From contig CAWJXK010000007.1 in assembly GCA_963846855.1 (NCBI GenBank), positions 372,001 through 436,000 of the forward strand: a DNA stretch of 64,000 nucleotides, written 5' to 3'. The first letter of the stretch is position 1. Every line of letters starts with the position of its first letter. The position numbers were made by a program, and so were the translations under genes. The notes below the pieces were generated by a model. The model was given only the letters and a program-made list of their open reading frames with translations, searched no databases and was not told the origin of the DNA. Of this stretch, positions 27,882 to 38,386 are shown one piece after another. The stretch comes from CAIWHR01 sp963846855 (GTDB taxonomy: Bacteria; Pseudomonadota; Gammaproteobacteria; Burkholderiales; Casimicrobiaceae).

Positions 27882-28589
27882 ATGAACGAGCACACACACA
27901 AGCAGTTCGACGCCGAGATGGAGGCGATCCGCACCGGCGTCCTGACCATGGGCGGCCTGGTCGAGGACCAGCTCGGCCGGGCGATCGTAGTGCTGGCGCA
28001 GGACGAGAGCGACGACGCGATCGACCAGGTCGGCGCGGCCGAGCAGGAAATCAACCAGATGCAGGTCGCGCTCGACCAGCAGTGCAGCCAGATCATCGCC
28101 AAGCGGCAGCCGACCGCGATCGACCTCAGGATGATTCTGACGATCACCAAGATCGTCAACGACCTCGAGCGGATGGCCGACGAGGTGAAGAAGGTCGCCT
28201 ACAAGGCCGCGGAAACGCACGGCTCCGACCGCCTGACCGAGGTGCGCTACCACGACGTGATGCGCGCCGCCGAGCACGCGCTGACGATGCTGCAGATGGC
28301 GCTCGACGCGTTCGCCCGGCTCGACGTGATCGCGGCCGCCGAGGTGATCGACCGCGACGAGGAGATCGACGCGGCGTTCCACTCGATCCTGCGCCAGCTG
28401 ATCAGCTACATGATGGAGGACCCGCGGACGATCTCGCCCGCGCTCGAGATCGTGTTCATCGCAAAGTCGATCGAGCGGATCGGCGACCACGCGAAGAACG
28501 TCGCCGAGGCGGTGGTCCAGGTCGTCAGGGGGAAGGACGTGCGCCACGCTTCCGCCGAGGAAATCCGCGCCGAGGTCGCCGACGAATGA
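27882..28589 (+). CDS. phoU: Phosphate signalling complex protein PhoU
   Basis: 235 residues, all-helical, two tandem PhoU repeats each with the metal-binding E/DxxxD signature (NDLERMADEVKKVAYKA in the first, KSIERIGDHAKNVAEAV in the second). It couples Pst transporter state to PhoR, shutting off the regulon when phosphate is plentiful. It follows pstB by 28 nt. ATG 27882 is used; a TTG two codons upstream is unlikely. Confidence 0.95.
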   Translation: MNEHTHKQFDAEMEAIRTGVLTMGGLVEDQLGRAIVVLAQDESDDAIDQVGAAEQEINQMQVALDQQCSQIIAKRQPTAIDLRMILTITKIVNDLERMADEVKKVAYKAAETHGSDRLTEVRYHDVMRAAEHALTMLQMALDAFARLDVIAAAEVIDRDEEIDAAFHSILRQLISYMMEDPRTISPALEIVFIAKSIERIGDHAKNVAEAVVQVVRGKDVRHASAEEIRAEVADE

Positions 28590-28632
28590 GCGAGCCATGG
28601 ACGCCTGCGCGAGCAGGGCGAAGCCAAGGCCC

Positions 28633-28731
28633 GAAGGGCGCGTCTGCGAGCGCGGGCGGCGGCCGACAGCGAAAGCGCACCTACCTTGCACAACGGTGCG
28701 GAGGTCGCACCGAAGGGCGCGTCTGCGAGCG
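28633..28731 (+). repeat. 21-bp direct repeat between phoU and phoB
   Basis: Identical 21-bp units occupy 28633-28653 and 28711-28731 (both begin CGAAGGGCGCGTCTGCGAGC). They are 78 nt apart start to start, in the 224-nt phoU-phoB gap. Nearby sequence also repeats loosely (GGCCGAC and GTGCGGAG words). No gene is present. The function is unknown; the repeat may be a remnant of local duplication. Confidence 0.75.
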
Positions 28732-28813
28732 ATTGAGGCCGGCCGACCTCTCGGCGCAGGGACGCTCCGAGTCAGTGCGGAGGCCGGCGAATGAGCGCGC
28801 TTAAGGAGGCCGC

Positions 28814-29503
28814 GTGACGCCGACGATTCTGGTGGTCGAGGACGAGCCGGCGATCCTCGAGCTGATCCGGATCAATCTCGAGGACGCCGGCTACACCGTC
28901 GACGCGGCGCCGGACGCCGAAACGGCGCAGATGCGACTCAACGCCGCGCTGCCCGACCTCGTCCTGCTCGATTGGATGCTGCCCGGGCAATCGGGCATCG
29001 CACTCGCGCGGCAGCTGCGCGCCGAGCCGCGCACTCGCGAGCTTCCGATCATCATGGTCACCGCGCGCGCCGAGGAGGCCGACAAGATCGCGGGACTCGA
29101 GTCGTGGGTCGACGATTACGTGACCAAGCCGTTCTCGCCGCGCGAGCTCAAGGCGCGCATCAAGGCGGTGCTCCGGCGGCGCGCCCCGGAGGCCGCGCAG
29201 GAGCTTCTCGAGGCGGGTACGCTGAAGCTCGACCCGTCGACGCACCGGGTGACGGCGTCGGGGCAGACCGTCCCCGTCGGCCCGACGGAATTCCGCCTGC
29301 TGCGGTTCTTCCTCGCGCGGCCCGAGCGGGTGCACACGCGCGCACAGCTGCTCGATCACGTGTGGGGCGACCACGTGTACATCGAGGAGCGCACCGTCGA
29401 CGTGCACATTCGAAGGCTGCGCCTCGCGCTCGAGCCGTTCGGTCACGACCGGCTGATCGAGACGGTGCGCGGCAGCGGCTACCGGCTGGCGGTTCCGCGC
29501 TGA
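28814..29503 (+). CDS. phoB: Phosphate regulon response regulator PhoB
   Basis: 229 residues: receiver domain with phospho-acceptor Asp53 (LVLLDWMLPGQSG), acidic pair Glu9/Asp10 and Lys in YVTKPFSPREL, then an OmpR-type winged helix (TEFRLLRFFLARPERVHTR ... VDVHIRRLR). GTG start at 28814 with a strong AAGGAGG 6 nt upstream. It should bind the TGTCAT repeats before pstS. phoR starts 19 nt after its stop. Confidence 0.95.
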   Translation: MTPTILVVEDEPAILELIRINLEDAGYTVDAAPDAETAQMRLNAALPDLVLLDWMLPGQSGIALARQLRAEPRTRELPIIMVTARAEEADKIAGLESWVDDYVTKPFSPRELKARIKAVLRRRAPEAAQELLEAGTLKLDPSTHRVTASGQTVPVGPTEFRLLRFFLARPERVHTRAQLLDHVWGDHVYIEERTVDVHIRRLRLALEPFGHDRLIETVRGSGYRLAVPR

Positions 29504-29522
29504 CGCCGCCCGGGGCGCGCCG

Positions 29523-30869
29523 ATGAGCCCGACCCTTCTTCGAGGGCTCGCCGCACCGGCGGTGGTCGCCGTACTGACCGCGGTCGCCGGACTCGCATCG
29601 GGTACCGGCGCGGCGCTGGGCGTGCTCGCCGCGGGAAGCGCGGCGATCATCGCATTCCACGTCTGGAATCTCGACCGGCTCGCGCGCTGGGCCGCGCAGC
29701 CGTCCGATTCCGATGCCCCGGAAGGCTCCGCGAGCTGGCGAGAGCCGATGGCCGCGCTCTATCGCCGTGTCCGCGCACGCCAGCTCCAGCAGGCCGACCT
29801 CGCGGCGACGGTCGAGCGCTTCCGCCGCGCCGCCGAGGCGCTTCCCGACGGCATGCTGATCATGGATTCGGCCAATCGAGTGCAATGGGCGAACCAGCGC
29901 GCGCAGACGCACCTCGGACTCGACCTTCCGCGCGATGTCGGCGCGGCGCTCGCCAACCTCGCGCGGCAGCCGCTTCTCGTTCGCTACATCGACTCCGAGA
30001 ACTACAGCGAACCCGTCGTATTCGACTCGCAGCGCGAGCCGGGGGCGACGCTCTCGGTCCAGATCGTTCCCTTCGGCATCGAGGAAAAGCTCCTGATCAG
30101 CCGCGACATCTCGCGGCTGGAGGCGGTGGCGCGGATGCGCCGCGACTTCATCGCCAACGTGTCGCACGAGCTCAAGACGCCGCTGACGGTGGTCACCGGA
30201 TTCGTCGAGACGCTGCAGGACATGGACCTCGAGCCGCACCAGCGCCGGCGCTACCTGCAGCTGATGCAGGAGCAGTCTCGCAACATGCAGCGCCTGGTCG
30301 ACGACCTCCTGACGCTATCGGCGCTGGAGAGCGAGCAGAATCCGCTCAACGAGACGCCTTTCGCCGTCGTTCCGCTGATGCTCGCGCTGTCCGCGGACGC
30401 GAAGGCGCTCTCCGGGGGCCGGCACACGATCGCGCTCGACATCGGCAACGCGGCGACGGTCACCGGCAGCCGCGACGAGCTCGCGAGCGCGTTCGGAAAC
30501 CTCGTCAGCAATGCGATCCGGTACACGCCGGACGGCGGAACGATCACGCTGCGCTGGCGCATCGCGGCCGACGGGGCCGGCGAATTCTCGGTCGAGGACA
30601 CCGGCATCGGCATCGCCGCCGAGCACGTACCGCGGCTCACCGAGCGGTTCTACCGCGTCGACCGCAGCCGCTCGCGCGCGAGCGGCGGCACCGGGCTCGG
30701 CCTCGCCATCGTCAAGCACGTGCTGCTGCGCCACCAGGCCGAGCTCGACGTGATGAGCGAGCTCGCGCGCGGCAGCACGTTCACCGCGCGGCTGCCGGCG
30801 AAGCGCGTGCAGCTCGCCGCTGCGGCCGAGTCGGCGGGCTACGCCGCCCCGACGTCTACCAGTAGCTGA
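29523..30869 (+). CDS. phoR: Phosphate regulon sensor histidine kinase PhoR
   Basis: 448 residues. Two N-terminal membrane helices (about 10-24 and 30-47), a PAS-like domain (100-195), a DHp domain with phospho-acceptor His215 in SHELKTPLT, and an HATPase domain with N box FGNLVSNAIRYTP, G1 EDTGIGI, and G2 GTGLGLAIV. It lacks a large periplasmic sensor, as expected for PhoR, which senses through Pst/PhoU. Its last 14 nt overlap the convergent 3' end of the next gene. Confidence 0.94.
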   Translation: MSPTLLRGLAAPAVVAVLTAVAGLASGTGAALGVLAAGSAAIIAFHVWNLDRLARWAAQPSDSDAPEGSASWREPMAALYRRVRARQLQQADLAATVERFRRAAEALPDGMLIMDSANRVQWANQRAQTHLGLDLPRDVGAALANLARQPLLVRYIDSENYSEPVVFDSQREPGATLSVQIVPFGIEEKLLISRDISRLEAVARMRRDFIANVSHELKTPLTVVTGFVETLQDMDLEPHQRRRYLQLMQEQSRNMQRLVDDLLTLSALESEQNPLNETPFAVVPLMLALSADAKALSGGRHTIALDIGNAATVTGSRDELASAFGNLVSNAIRYTPDGGTITLRWRIAADGAGEFSVEDTGIGIAAEHVPRLTERFYRVDRSRSRASGGTGLGLAIVKHVLLRHQAELDVMSELARGSTFTARLPAKRVQLAAAAESAGYAAPTSTSS

Positions 30870-32167
30870 GCGCGCCGCCGAACAGCGCGAGGAGGTCGTC
30901 GCGCGAGACGTCCTTCGGCGCGTTTCGGATCACGCGGTATTGCGGCTCGGCGCCGGCGGCCAGCGCGTCGAGATGCGACGCGTCGAAGCCGAGCGCGGCG
31001 AGTCCGTTCGGCATCGCGGTCGCGCGCATCAGCTCGATCACGCGCGTCGCGAGCACCTCGCCCGCATCATCCGCGCGCGCGCCGTCGACCTGCGCGCCAA
31101 GACATTGCGCGCCATGCAGGTGCCGCTGCGGGCAGCACGGCGCGGTGAAACGCCACACCGATGGGATTGTTCAGCACGACGGCCATGCCATGCGGGACGA
31201 GCGACTTGCCGTCGGGGTAGCCATCGACGTGCCAGTCCTTGGCGAGACCGGACACCGCGTACGAAAGCCCGTGCGGCAGGTGACAGCCCGCGGCGTTGAA
31301 CGCGATGCCGGCGAGCATGGCGGCGTACATCATCTCGGTGCGGGCTTCGGTGTCGGCCGCGTCGTTCACCGCGCGCACGAGGAATCGGCCGACGCTCTTC
31401 AGCGCTTCGGTGGCGAGCATGTCCGAGAAGGGATTCGCGCCCTGCGAGACCGGGCGCGCGATGCCTTTCGCCGGATTCGCCCGCCGCGGGTACGCGCGCG
31501 CCGTCAGCGACTCCAGCGCGTGGCTCATGCAGTCGAATCCGGTGGCCGCGACCGCGTTCTTCGGAAGCGTCGCGGTGACGTCGGGATCGATCAGCGCGAC
31601 CGAGGGAATGAGGCGACGCGAGATGATCCCGGTCTTGGCGTTCATCGAGCGCAGGTTGAAGATCGCGATGCCGGTGGTCTCCGAGCCCGTGCCCGACGTC
31701 GTCGGACACGCGATGTGCGGCCTGACCGGGCCGGGAACCTTGCGCCCCTCGCCGATCGGCGCGTTCACGTACGCCATGAATTCGGCCGGCTGCGACGCAT
31801 AGAGGTTCGCCGCCTTGCAGGTGTCCATCACCGAGCCGCCGCCGACCGACACGTAGCCGTCGAAGCGCCCTTCGGCGGCGAAGCGCGTCGCGTCCTGCAG
31901 CGACAGGTCGGTGGGCTCGATGACGACGTCGCGATACACGGCGAAATCGACGCCGGCGGCGGTGAGCGACGCCTTGACGGTTTCGACGTAGGCGCTGGCA
32001 TCGATCTTCGGATCGGTGAAGAGCGCCACGCGCTTCATGCCAAGCTCGCGCGCATGCTCGCCCGCTTCGGCGAGCACGCCCGCGCCGAAGGTGAACGTCG
32101 GCATTCCGACGGTGAAGCCGCGGTCGCTGCCTTCGAGGGCGGCGAAATCGGCGTGGCAGCAGGACAT
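30856..32167 (-). pseudogene. Iron-dependent alcohol dehydrogenase family (HOT-like), frameshifted
   Basis: Read through one frameshift this is a protein of about 436 residues resembling hydroxyacid-oxoacid transhydrogenase (ADHFE1). The main frame, from ATG 32167 with a good GGAGG site, has VSVGGGSVMDTCKAANLY, CPTTSGTGSETTG and the His-rich metal region (GFDCMSHALES ... NAAGCHLPHGLSYA ... VPHGMAVVLNNP). The C-terminus (PSVWRFTAPCCPQRHL ... LFGGALSYW) lies in the other frame and ends at 30856. The shift is one extra base in the GGG run at 31163-31165. Such enzymes use Fe(II) and NAD(P) to oxidise 4-hydroxybutyrate or alcohols. It lies 30 nt behind the GMC oxidoreductase, so the two are probably one operon. 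Confidence 0.82.
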
Positions 32168-32197
32168 GGAGCCTCCGGAGTCTGGCGTTGCGAAAAC

Positions 32198-33802
32198 CTA
32201 GCGGGCGTCGTGCAGGATCATGTCGCTCGCCTTTTCGGCGATCATGATCACCGGCGCGTTGGTGTTGCCGGACACGATCGTCGGCATGACGCTGCAGTCG
32301 ACGACGCGCAATCCAGCGACGCCGTGCACGCGAAGCGCCGCGTCGACGACCGCCCGCGCATCGGCGACCGGACCCATCTTGCACGTCCCGGCCGGATGGA
32401 AAATCGTCGCGCCCTTGTTGCGCGCGAAGGCGAGGAGGTCGTCGTCGCTCTCGGCCTGCCGGCCGGGCAGGTACTCGGCGGCAACGTAGGGCGAGAGCGC
32501 CGCGGTCGCGGCAAGGCGCCGCGCGAGCCTGATGCCCGCGACCACGGTGGCGCAATCCTGCGGCGTCGACAGGTAGCGCGGCTGCAGCGCGGGCGGGGCG
32601 AGGGGGTCCGGCGACTTCGCGCGCACGTATCCGCGTGATTCCGGCTGGAGCTGGCACACCGACATCGTGAATCCCGAGAACGTGTGGACCGGTGAGCCGG
32701 CCATGTCGGACGACAGCGTCGCAAGGTGGAACTGGACGTCCGGGCGCGAGAGCGACGGCTCGGTCCGCGCGAACATGCCGCCCTGGTTGATGCCGACCGC
32801 CATCGGGCCGGTGCGCGTCAGCGCGTAGCGCGCGCCCATCGCCATCGTCCGCCACCACGATTTCAGGGTGTCGTTGGTCGTGATCGGCTTCGTGCAGCGG
32901 AAGATCGTGCGCACCTGCAGGTGGTCCTGCAGGTTCTCGCCCACGCCTTCGAGCGCATGGACGACCGGAACGCCGAGCGTCTGGAGGAGCCCCGGCGGAC
33001 CCACGCCCGAAAGCTGCAGGAGCTGCGGAGACTGCATGGCGCCCGTCGCGACGATCACCTCGCGTCGCGCGGTGACCGTCGTATCGCGCCCGCCGCGGCG
33101 GAAGACGACGCCGCGCGCGCGCCGGCCTTCGAACACGATCCGCAGCGCCTGCGCATCGGTCTCGACGGCAAGATTCGCGCGATTGCGCGCCGGCCGCAGA
33201 TAGGCAACCGCCGTCGAGCAGCGCAGGCCGCGCCGCGTCGTCAGCTGGTAGTAGCCCGCGCCTTCCTGCGTCGCTCCGTTGAAATCAGCGTTGCGCGGAA
33301 TGCCGAGCTCTGTCGCGCCGGCGATCCAGGCCTCGACGAGCTCGTGCTTCGCGCGGATGTCCGACGCCCACAGCGGGCCATCGGCGCCGTGCCACTCGGA
33401 TGCGCCACGCTCGTTGTGCTCGAGCTTGCGGAAATACGGCAGCACATCCGAGTAGCCCCAGCCGGCGTTCCCGAGCGAGGCCCAGTGATCGTAGTCCTCG
33501 CGATGACCGCGGATGTAGATGAGCCCGTTGATCGCGCTGGAACCCCCAAGCGTCCGGCCCGACGGCCAGTAGATCTCGCGGCCGTTCATCCCGGGCTCGG
33601 GCTCCGTCTTGAATCGCCAGTTGTAGACCGGGTGGAACATCGTCTTCGCATAGCCGATCGGCACGTGGATCCAGGGATATGCGTCGCGCGGCCCGGCCTC
33701 GAGCAAGAGCACCGAATGGCGGCCGTCGGCGGAAAGCCGGTTCGCGAGCACGCAGCCCGCGGTGCCGCCGCCGACGACGATGTAATCCCAATCGGTATTC
33801 AT
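32198..33802 (-). CDS. GMC family FAD-dependent oxidoreductase (choline/alcohol dehydrogenase-like)
   Basis: 534 residues; oxidises an alcohol with FAD as cofactor. The N-terminal dinucleotide motif is VVGGGTAGCVLANRLS. GMC signature 1 is around SGRTLGGSSAINGLIYIRG and signature 2 around GAMQSPQLLQLSGVGP. The C-terminal active-site His sits in IFHPAGTCKMG and the Asn region in SGNTNAPVIMIAEKASDMI. No signal peptide, so cytoplasmic. The substrate is unknown; choline is not specially supported, and PEG, aliphatic or polyol alcohols are possible. The linked Fe-ADH family gene suggests a short alcohol or hydroxyacid oxidation route. Confidence 0.9.
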   Translation of the reverse strand: MNTDWDYIVVGGGTAGCVLANRLSADGRHSVLLLEAGPRDAYPWIHVPIGYAKTMFHPVYNWRFKTEPEPGMNGREIYWPSGRTLGGSSAINGLIYIRGHREDYDHWASLGNAGWGYSDVLPYFRKLEHNERGASEWHGADGPLWASDIRAKHELVEAWIAGATELGIPRNADFNGATQEGAGYYQLTTRRGLRCSTAVAYLRPARNRANLAVETDAQALRIVFEGRRARGVVFRRGGRDTTVTARREVIVATGAMQSPQLLQLSGVGPPGLLQTLGVPVVHALEGVGENLQDHLQVRTIFRCTKPITTNDTLKSWWRTMAMGARYALTRTGPMAVGINQGGMFARTEPSLSRPDVQFHLATLSSDMAGSPVHTFSGFTMSVCQLQPESRGYVRAKSPDPLAPPALQPRYLSTPQDCATVVAGIRLARRLAATAALSPYVAAEYLPGRQAESDDDLLAFARNKGATIFHPAGTCKMGPVADARAVVDAALRVHGVAGLRVVDCSVMPTIVSGNTNAPVIMIAEKASDMILHDAR

Positions 33803-34094
33803 GGCATCGGGAGGCGGTCGGCGGGTTCAGGTCATCGGAGGTCGCAAGCTGAGATCCCGGGGTTCACAAGAACACGGGAACCGCAGTTCGCGGCAGGGTG
33901 TCAGCCGTTGCGAGTTTAGCTAAATCGCCCGCGAGAGGCGCGGATGGCAGTCGGACCCGGGCTTTTTCGGGTTTGCCGCGCGCGCCCAACTCCGGGATTT
34001 TGGATTAAACTTCAACGCTTACAGTAGGTTGGCCGAATCTCGACTCTCCCCGCTGCGGGCTCGGCTACCGCAATGCAGCAAGGCCCTTCCGCAT

Positions 34095-34123
34095 TTGACG
34101 CACGGTACGAAAATTGCTAACAT
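34095..34123 (+). promoter_or_regulatory. Sigma70-type promoter for the tRNA-tuf transcript
   Basis: TTGACG at 34095-34100, a 17-nt spacer, then TAACAT at 34118-34123. Transcription would begin about 7-8 nt later, just before tRNA-Tyr. The 292 nt from 33803 to the promoter contain no gene that I can support. Confidence 0.6.
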
Positions 34124-34136
34124 CGCACGTTTCGTC

Positions 34137-34221
<85 letters not shown>

Positions 34222-34389
34222 CTCGGGAAAATCAGTCATCTGTCGTCGGAAGCCGGTATCAGCGTTGCAGCGTAAGCCGTGACGGTTCGCGCCGTCGGAA
34301 CGAGTCGAACCGAATGCCCGTGCGAGACGCGCCGGCCCGCGGGGACACCGGCACCGCTCGATCCTGTCGCCACTGCCGAACCCTGAATC

Positions 34390-34463
34390 GCGGGTGTAGC
34401 TCAATGGTAGAGCAGAAGCCTTCCAAGCTTATGACGAGGGTTCGATTCCCTTCACCCGCTCCA
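34390..34463 (+). tRNA. tRNA-Gly (TCC)
   Basis: 74 nt with CCA encoded. Acceptor GCGGGTG pairs with CACCCGC, discriminator T. Anticodon loop CTTCCAA gives TCC. T-loop TTCGATT. Second tRNA of the tuf operon. Confidence 0.97.
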
Positions 34464-34621
34464 GAGAATCGCCCAGGGCAACGATGGTAGGGATCCGGAA
34501 AGCGAGTATTCGGGTGTCAGGCGCGGCGAGAGGGATTCCGCAGCGCCAGGTACATGAGAGGTACACAAGCAAGGAATTCGACGAGCGACAAAGCATGGCG
34601 CCCGAAGACGAAGCTTTATGA

Positions 34622-34696
<75 letters not shown>

Positions 34697-34750
34697 TCGA
34701 TTTGGCATCACCACGAATCTGAAAAACGACGTTTGAAGGAGTCTTGAAAA

Positions 34751-35942
<1,192 letters not shown>

Positions 35943-35980
35943 CGCAGGTACACGCTCGGTTTTTGGTAACAGCAGTTTTG

Positions 35981-36014
35981 CGGCGAATTTGCGGGCTCCG
36001 CCCGAAATTCGCCG
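35981..36014. repeat. Hairpin repeat, copy A (core GGCTCCGCC) after tuf copy 1
   Basis: Outer stem CGGCGAATTT (35981-35990) pairs with AAATTCGCCG (36005-36014). An inner stem CGGGC/GCCCG closes a TCC triloop. Related hairpins occur at 39806-39837 and, inverted, 39884-39913. No T-run follows. It may act as an mRNA processing or stability element, or be a dispersed REP-like unit. Confidence 0.7.
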
Positions 36015-36024
36015 GAGACAAACC

Positions 36025-36055
36025 CGGCCGAAAAGTAGGTTTTCACTTTCGGCCG
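36025..36055. repeat. Hairpin before tRNA-Trp
   Basis: CGGCCGAAA (36025-36033) and TTTCGGCCG (36047-36055) form a perfect 9-bp stem with a 13-nt loop, ending 8 nt before tRNA-Trp. It is a likely processing structure between tuf mRNA and the tRNA, or a weak terminator. Confidence 0.55.
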
Positions 36056-36063
36056 AATAGATT

Positions 36064-36139
36064 AGGCCAGTAGCTCAATTGGCAGAGCGGCGGTCTCCAA
36101 AACCGCAGGTTGGGGGTTCGATTCCCTCCTGGCCTGCCA
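36064..36139 (+). tRNA. tRNA-Trp (CCA)
   Basis: 76 nt with CCA encoded. Acceptor AGGCCAG pairs with CTGGCCT, discriminator G. Anticodon stem GCGGT/ACCGC with loop CTCCAAA gives CCA. It precedes secE, the conserved proteobacterial position. Confidence 0.97.
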
Positions 36140-36248
36140 CTGCGGATGTGGAAGCGAAGGGTCAGCCGGCAGTGGCGCAAGAGGATTGCGAAGAGAAATG
36201 CCGCCGGCAGCGGTTACTGCCGAACGAATACAGTCAACCGGCACCTGA

Positions 36249-36599
36249 ATGATCGACAAGATAAAAATCTCATTGGCCTTCGGCTGCGTCGTGCTCGGCG
36301 TCGCGGGGTATTACTACTTCGGCGACACCGCGCTCGTGCTGCGCGTGCTGATGGTGCTGGGCGGGCTCGTCCTCGGCGGCGTCGTCGCCTGGCTGTCGAC
36401 GCCGGGCCGCGAGTTCCTCACGTTCGCGCAGGAGTCGTGGCAGGAAGCCGAGCGGGTGTCGTGGCCGACGCGCAAGGAGACGCTGCAAACGACCGCCATC
36501 GTGTTCGTCTTCGTCGTGATCATGGCGCTGTTCCTGTTTTCCGTCGATACCACGCTTGCGTGGATCGTGAAGCTGCTCACCGGGCGGACCGAGTCATGA
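36249..36599 (+). CDS. secE: Preprotein translocase subunit SecE
   Basis: 116-residue inner-membrane protein, the clamp subunit of SecYEG. Three helices (about 5-22, 29-47 and 82-108) as in the longer proteobacterial form. The conserved amphipathic ESWQEAERVSWPTRKET precedes the last, essential helix. Located 109 nt behind tRNA-Trp. nusG follows closely; an ATG overlapping the secE stop exists but a better nusG start lies downstream. Confidence 0.95.
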   Translation: MIDKIKISLAFGCVVLGVAGYYYFGDTALVLRVLMVLGGLVLGGVVAWLSTPGREFLTFAQESWQEAERVSWPTRKETLQTTAIVFVFVVIMALFLFSVDTTLAWIVKLLTGRTES

Positions 36600-36637
36600 G
36601 CGCCGCACGGACGGGCGAGCCCGTGGGAGGAAACGCG

Positions 36638-37171
36638 GTGAGCAAGAAGTGGTTTGTGGTCCACGCCTATTCGGGCTTCGAGAAGAGCGTGCAGCGGGCG
36701 CTGACCGAGCGCATCAAGCGCTCCGAGCTCGCCGACCAGTTCGGCCAGATCCTGGTGCCGGTCGAGGAAGTCGTCGAGATGAAGGGCGGGCAGAAGGCGA
36801 TCAGCGAGCGCAAGTTCTTCCCGGGGTACGTGCTGGTCGAGATGGAAATGACCGACGACACGTGGCACCTCGTGAAGAGCACGCCGAAGGTCACGGGCTT
36901 CGTCGGCGGCACCGCGAACAAGCCGACGCCGATCTCGCAGAAGGACGTCGACGCGATCCTGCGGCAGGTGCAGGAAGGCGTCGAGAAGCCGCGCCCGAAG
37001 GTGCTGTTCGAGATGGGCGAGGCGGTGCGCGTCAAGGACGGCCCGTTCACCGACTTCCACGGCAACGTGGAGGACGTGAACTACGAGAAGAGCAAGCTCC
37101 GCGTGTCGGTGACGATCTTCGGTCGCTCGACGCCGGTGGAACTGGACTTCTCCCAAGTCGAGAAGGCCTAG
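36638..37171 (+). CDS. nusG: Transcription termination/antitermination protein NusG
   Basis: 177 residues. NGN domain (KKWFVVHAYSGFEKSVQRAL ... FPGYVLVEMEMTD ... TPKVTGFVGG) and C-terminal KOW domain (GEAVRVKDGPFTDFHGNVEDVN) that binds Rho or S10. GTG 36638 preceded by GGGAGG gives the family N-terminus; ATG 36596 would add 14 residues of no conserved sequence. Confidence 0.95.
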   Translation: MSKKWFVVHAYSGFEKSVQRALTERIKRSELADQFGQILVPVEEVVEMKGGQKAISERKFFPGYVLVEMEMTDDTWHLVKSTPKVTGFVGGTANKPTPISQKDVDAILRQVQEGVEKPRPKVLFEMGEAVRVKDGPFTDFHGNVEDVNYEKSKLRVSVTIFGRSTPVELDFSQVEKA

Positions 37172-37220
37172 AACGGGGAGGACGCAATGGCGTCCGTCTG
37201 CACCCAATTGGAGAACTGAA

Positions 37221-37655
37221 ATGGCGAAGAAAGTAGTCGGCTACATCAAGCTGCAGGTGCCGGCGGGCAAGGCGAATCCGAGCCCGCCCATCGGGCCCGC
37301 GCTCGGCCAGCGCGGCCTCAACATCATGGAATTCTGCAAGGCGTTCAACGCGCAGACGCAGAAGGTCGAGCCGGGTCTGCCGATCCCGGTCGTGATCACC
37401 GCCTACGCGGACAAGAGCTTCACGTTCGTGATGAAGACGCCGCCCGCGACGGTGCTCATCAAGAAGGCCTCCAAGGTCGAGAAGGGCAGCAGCAAGCCGC
37501 ATACCGACAAGGTGGGCAAGCTCACGCGCGCCCAGGCCGAGGAAATCGCAAAGACCAAGATGCCCGACCTCACCGCGGCCGACATGGACGCCGCGGTGCG
37601 CACCATCGCCGGCAGCGCGCGCAGCATGGGAATCACCGTCGAAGGGGTGAAGTGA
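37221..37655 (+). CDS. rplK: 50S ribosomal protein L11
   Basis: 144 residues. The Pro-rich N-terminal domain (KLQVPAGKANPSPPIGPALG) and the rRNA-binding C-terminal domain (GSARSMGITVEG) are complete. Part of the GTPase-associated centre. Its stop overlaps the rplA start region by a few bases. Confidence 0.97.
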   Translation: MAKKVVGYIKLQVPAGKANPSPPIGPALGQRGLNIMEFCKAFNAQTQKVEPGLPIPVVITAYADKSFTFVMKTPPATVLIKKASKVEKGSSKPHTDKVGKLTRAQAEEIAKTKMPDLTAADMDAAVRTIAGSARSMGITVEGVK

Positions 37656-37657
37656 TC

Positions 37658-38386
37658 ATGGCCACCGAGCAGAAGACCCCGAAGCTTTCGAAGCGGATGC
37701 AGGCGGTCCGCGCCAAGGTCGACCACAACAAGTCCTACGCGGTCGATGAAGCGCTGAAGCTCGTCAAGGAGACCGCAGTCGCCAAGTTCGACGAATCGGT
37801 CGACGTCGCGGTGAATCTCGGCATCGACGCCAAGAAATCGGACCAGACCGTGCGCGGCTCCGTCGTGCTGCCCGCCGGAACCGGCAAGAAGGTCCGCGTC
37901 GCCGTGTTCGCGCAGGGCGACAAGGCGAAGGCCGCGCTGGAGGCCGGCGCCGACATCGTCGGATTCGACGACCTGGCGGCGAAGGTCAAGGAAGGATTCA
38001 TGGATTTCGACGTCGTGATCGCCTCGCCGGACGCGATGCGCGTCGTCGGCCAGCTGGGCCAGATCCTCGGCCCACGCGGCCTGATGCCGAACCCGAAGGT
38101 CGGGACGGTCAACGCCGACGTCGCTCTCGCCGTCAGAAACGCGAAGGCGGGTCAGGTCCAGTATCGCACCGACAAGGCGGGCATCGTCCAGTGCACGATC
38201 GGCCGCGCGTCGTTCGCGCCGGAACAGCTGAAGTCGAACCTCGTCGCGCTGATCGACGCGCTCAACAAGGCGAAGCCTGCGGGTACCAAGGGCATCTATC
38301 TCAAGAAGATCAGCGTCTCCAGCACCATGGGCGCGGGCGTGAGAATCGATACGGCGGGGCTGGCTTCCGGAGGACCGGCCCATTGA
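37658..38386 (+). CDS. rplA: 50S ribosomal protein L1
   Basis: 242 residues, slightly longer than the usual 231-235 because of the N-terminal tail. It has GPRGLMPNPKVGTV and the family C-terminus. L1 normally represses its own L11-L1 mRNA. ATG 37658 is used; a GTG two codons upstream is less likely. Confidence 0.96.
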   Translation: MATEQKTPKLSKRMQAVRAKVDHNKSYAVDEALKLVKETAVAKFDESVDVAVNLGIDAKKSDQTVRGSVVLPAGTGKKVRVAVFAQGDKAKAALEAGADIVGFDDLAAKVKEGFMDFDVVIASPDAMRVVGQLGQILGPRGLMPNPKVGTVNADVALAVRNAKAGQVQYRTDKAGIVQCTIGRASFAPEQLKSNLVALIDALNKAKPAGTKGIYLKKISVSSTMGAGVRIDTAGLASGGPAH

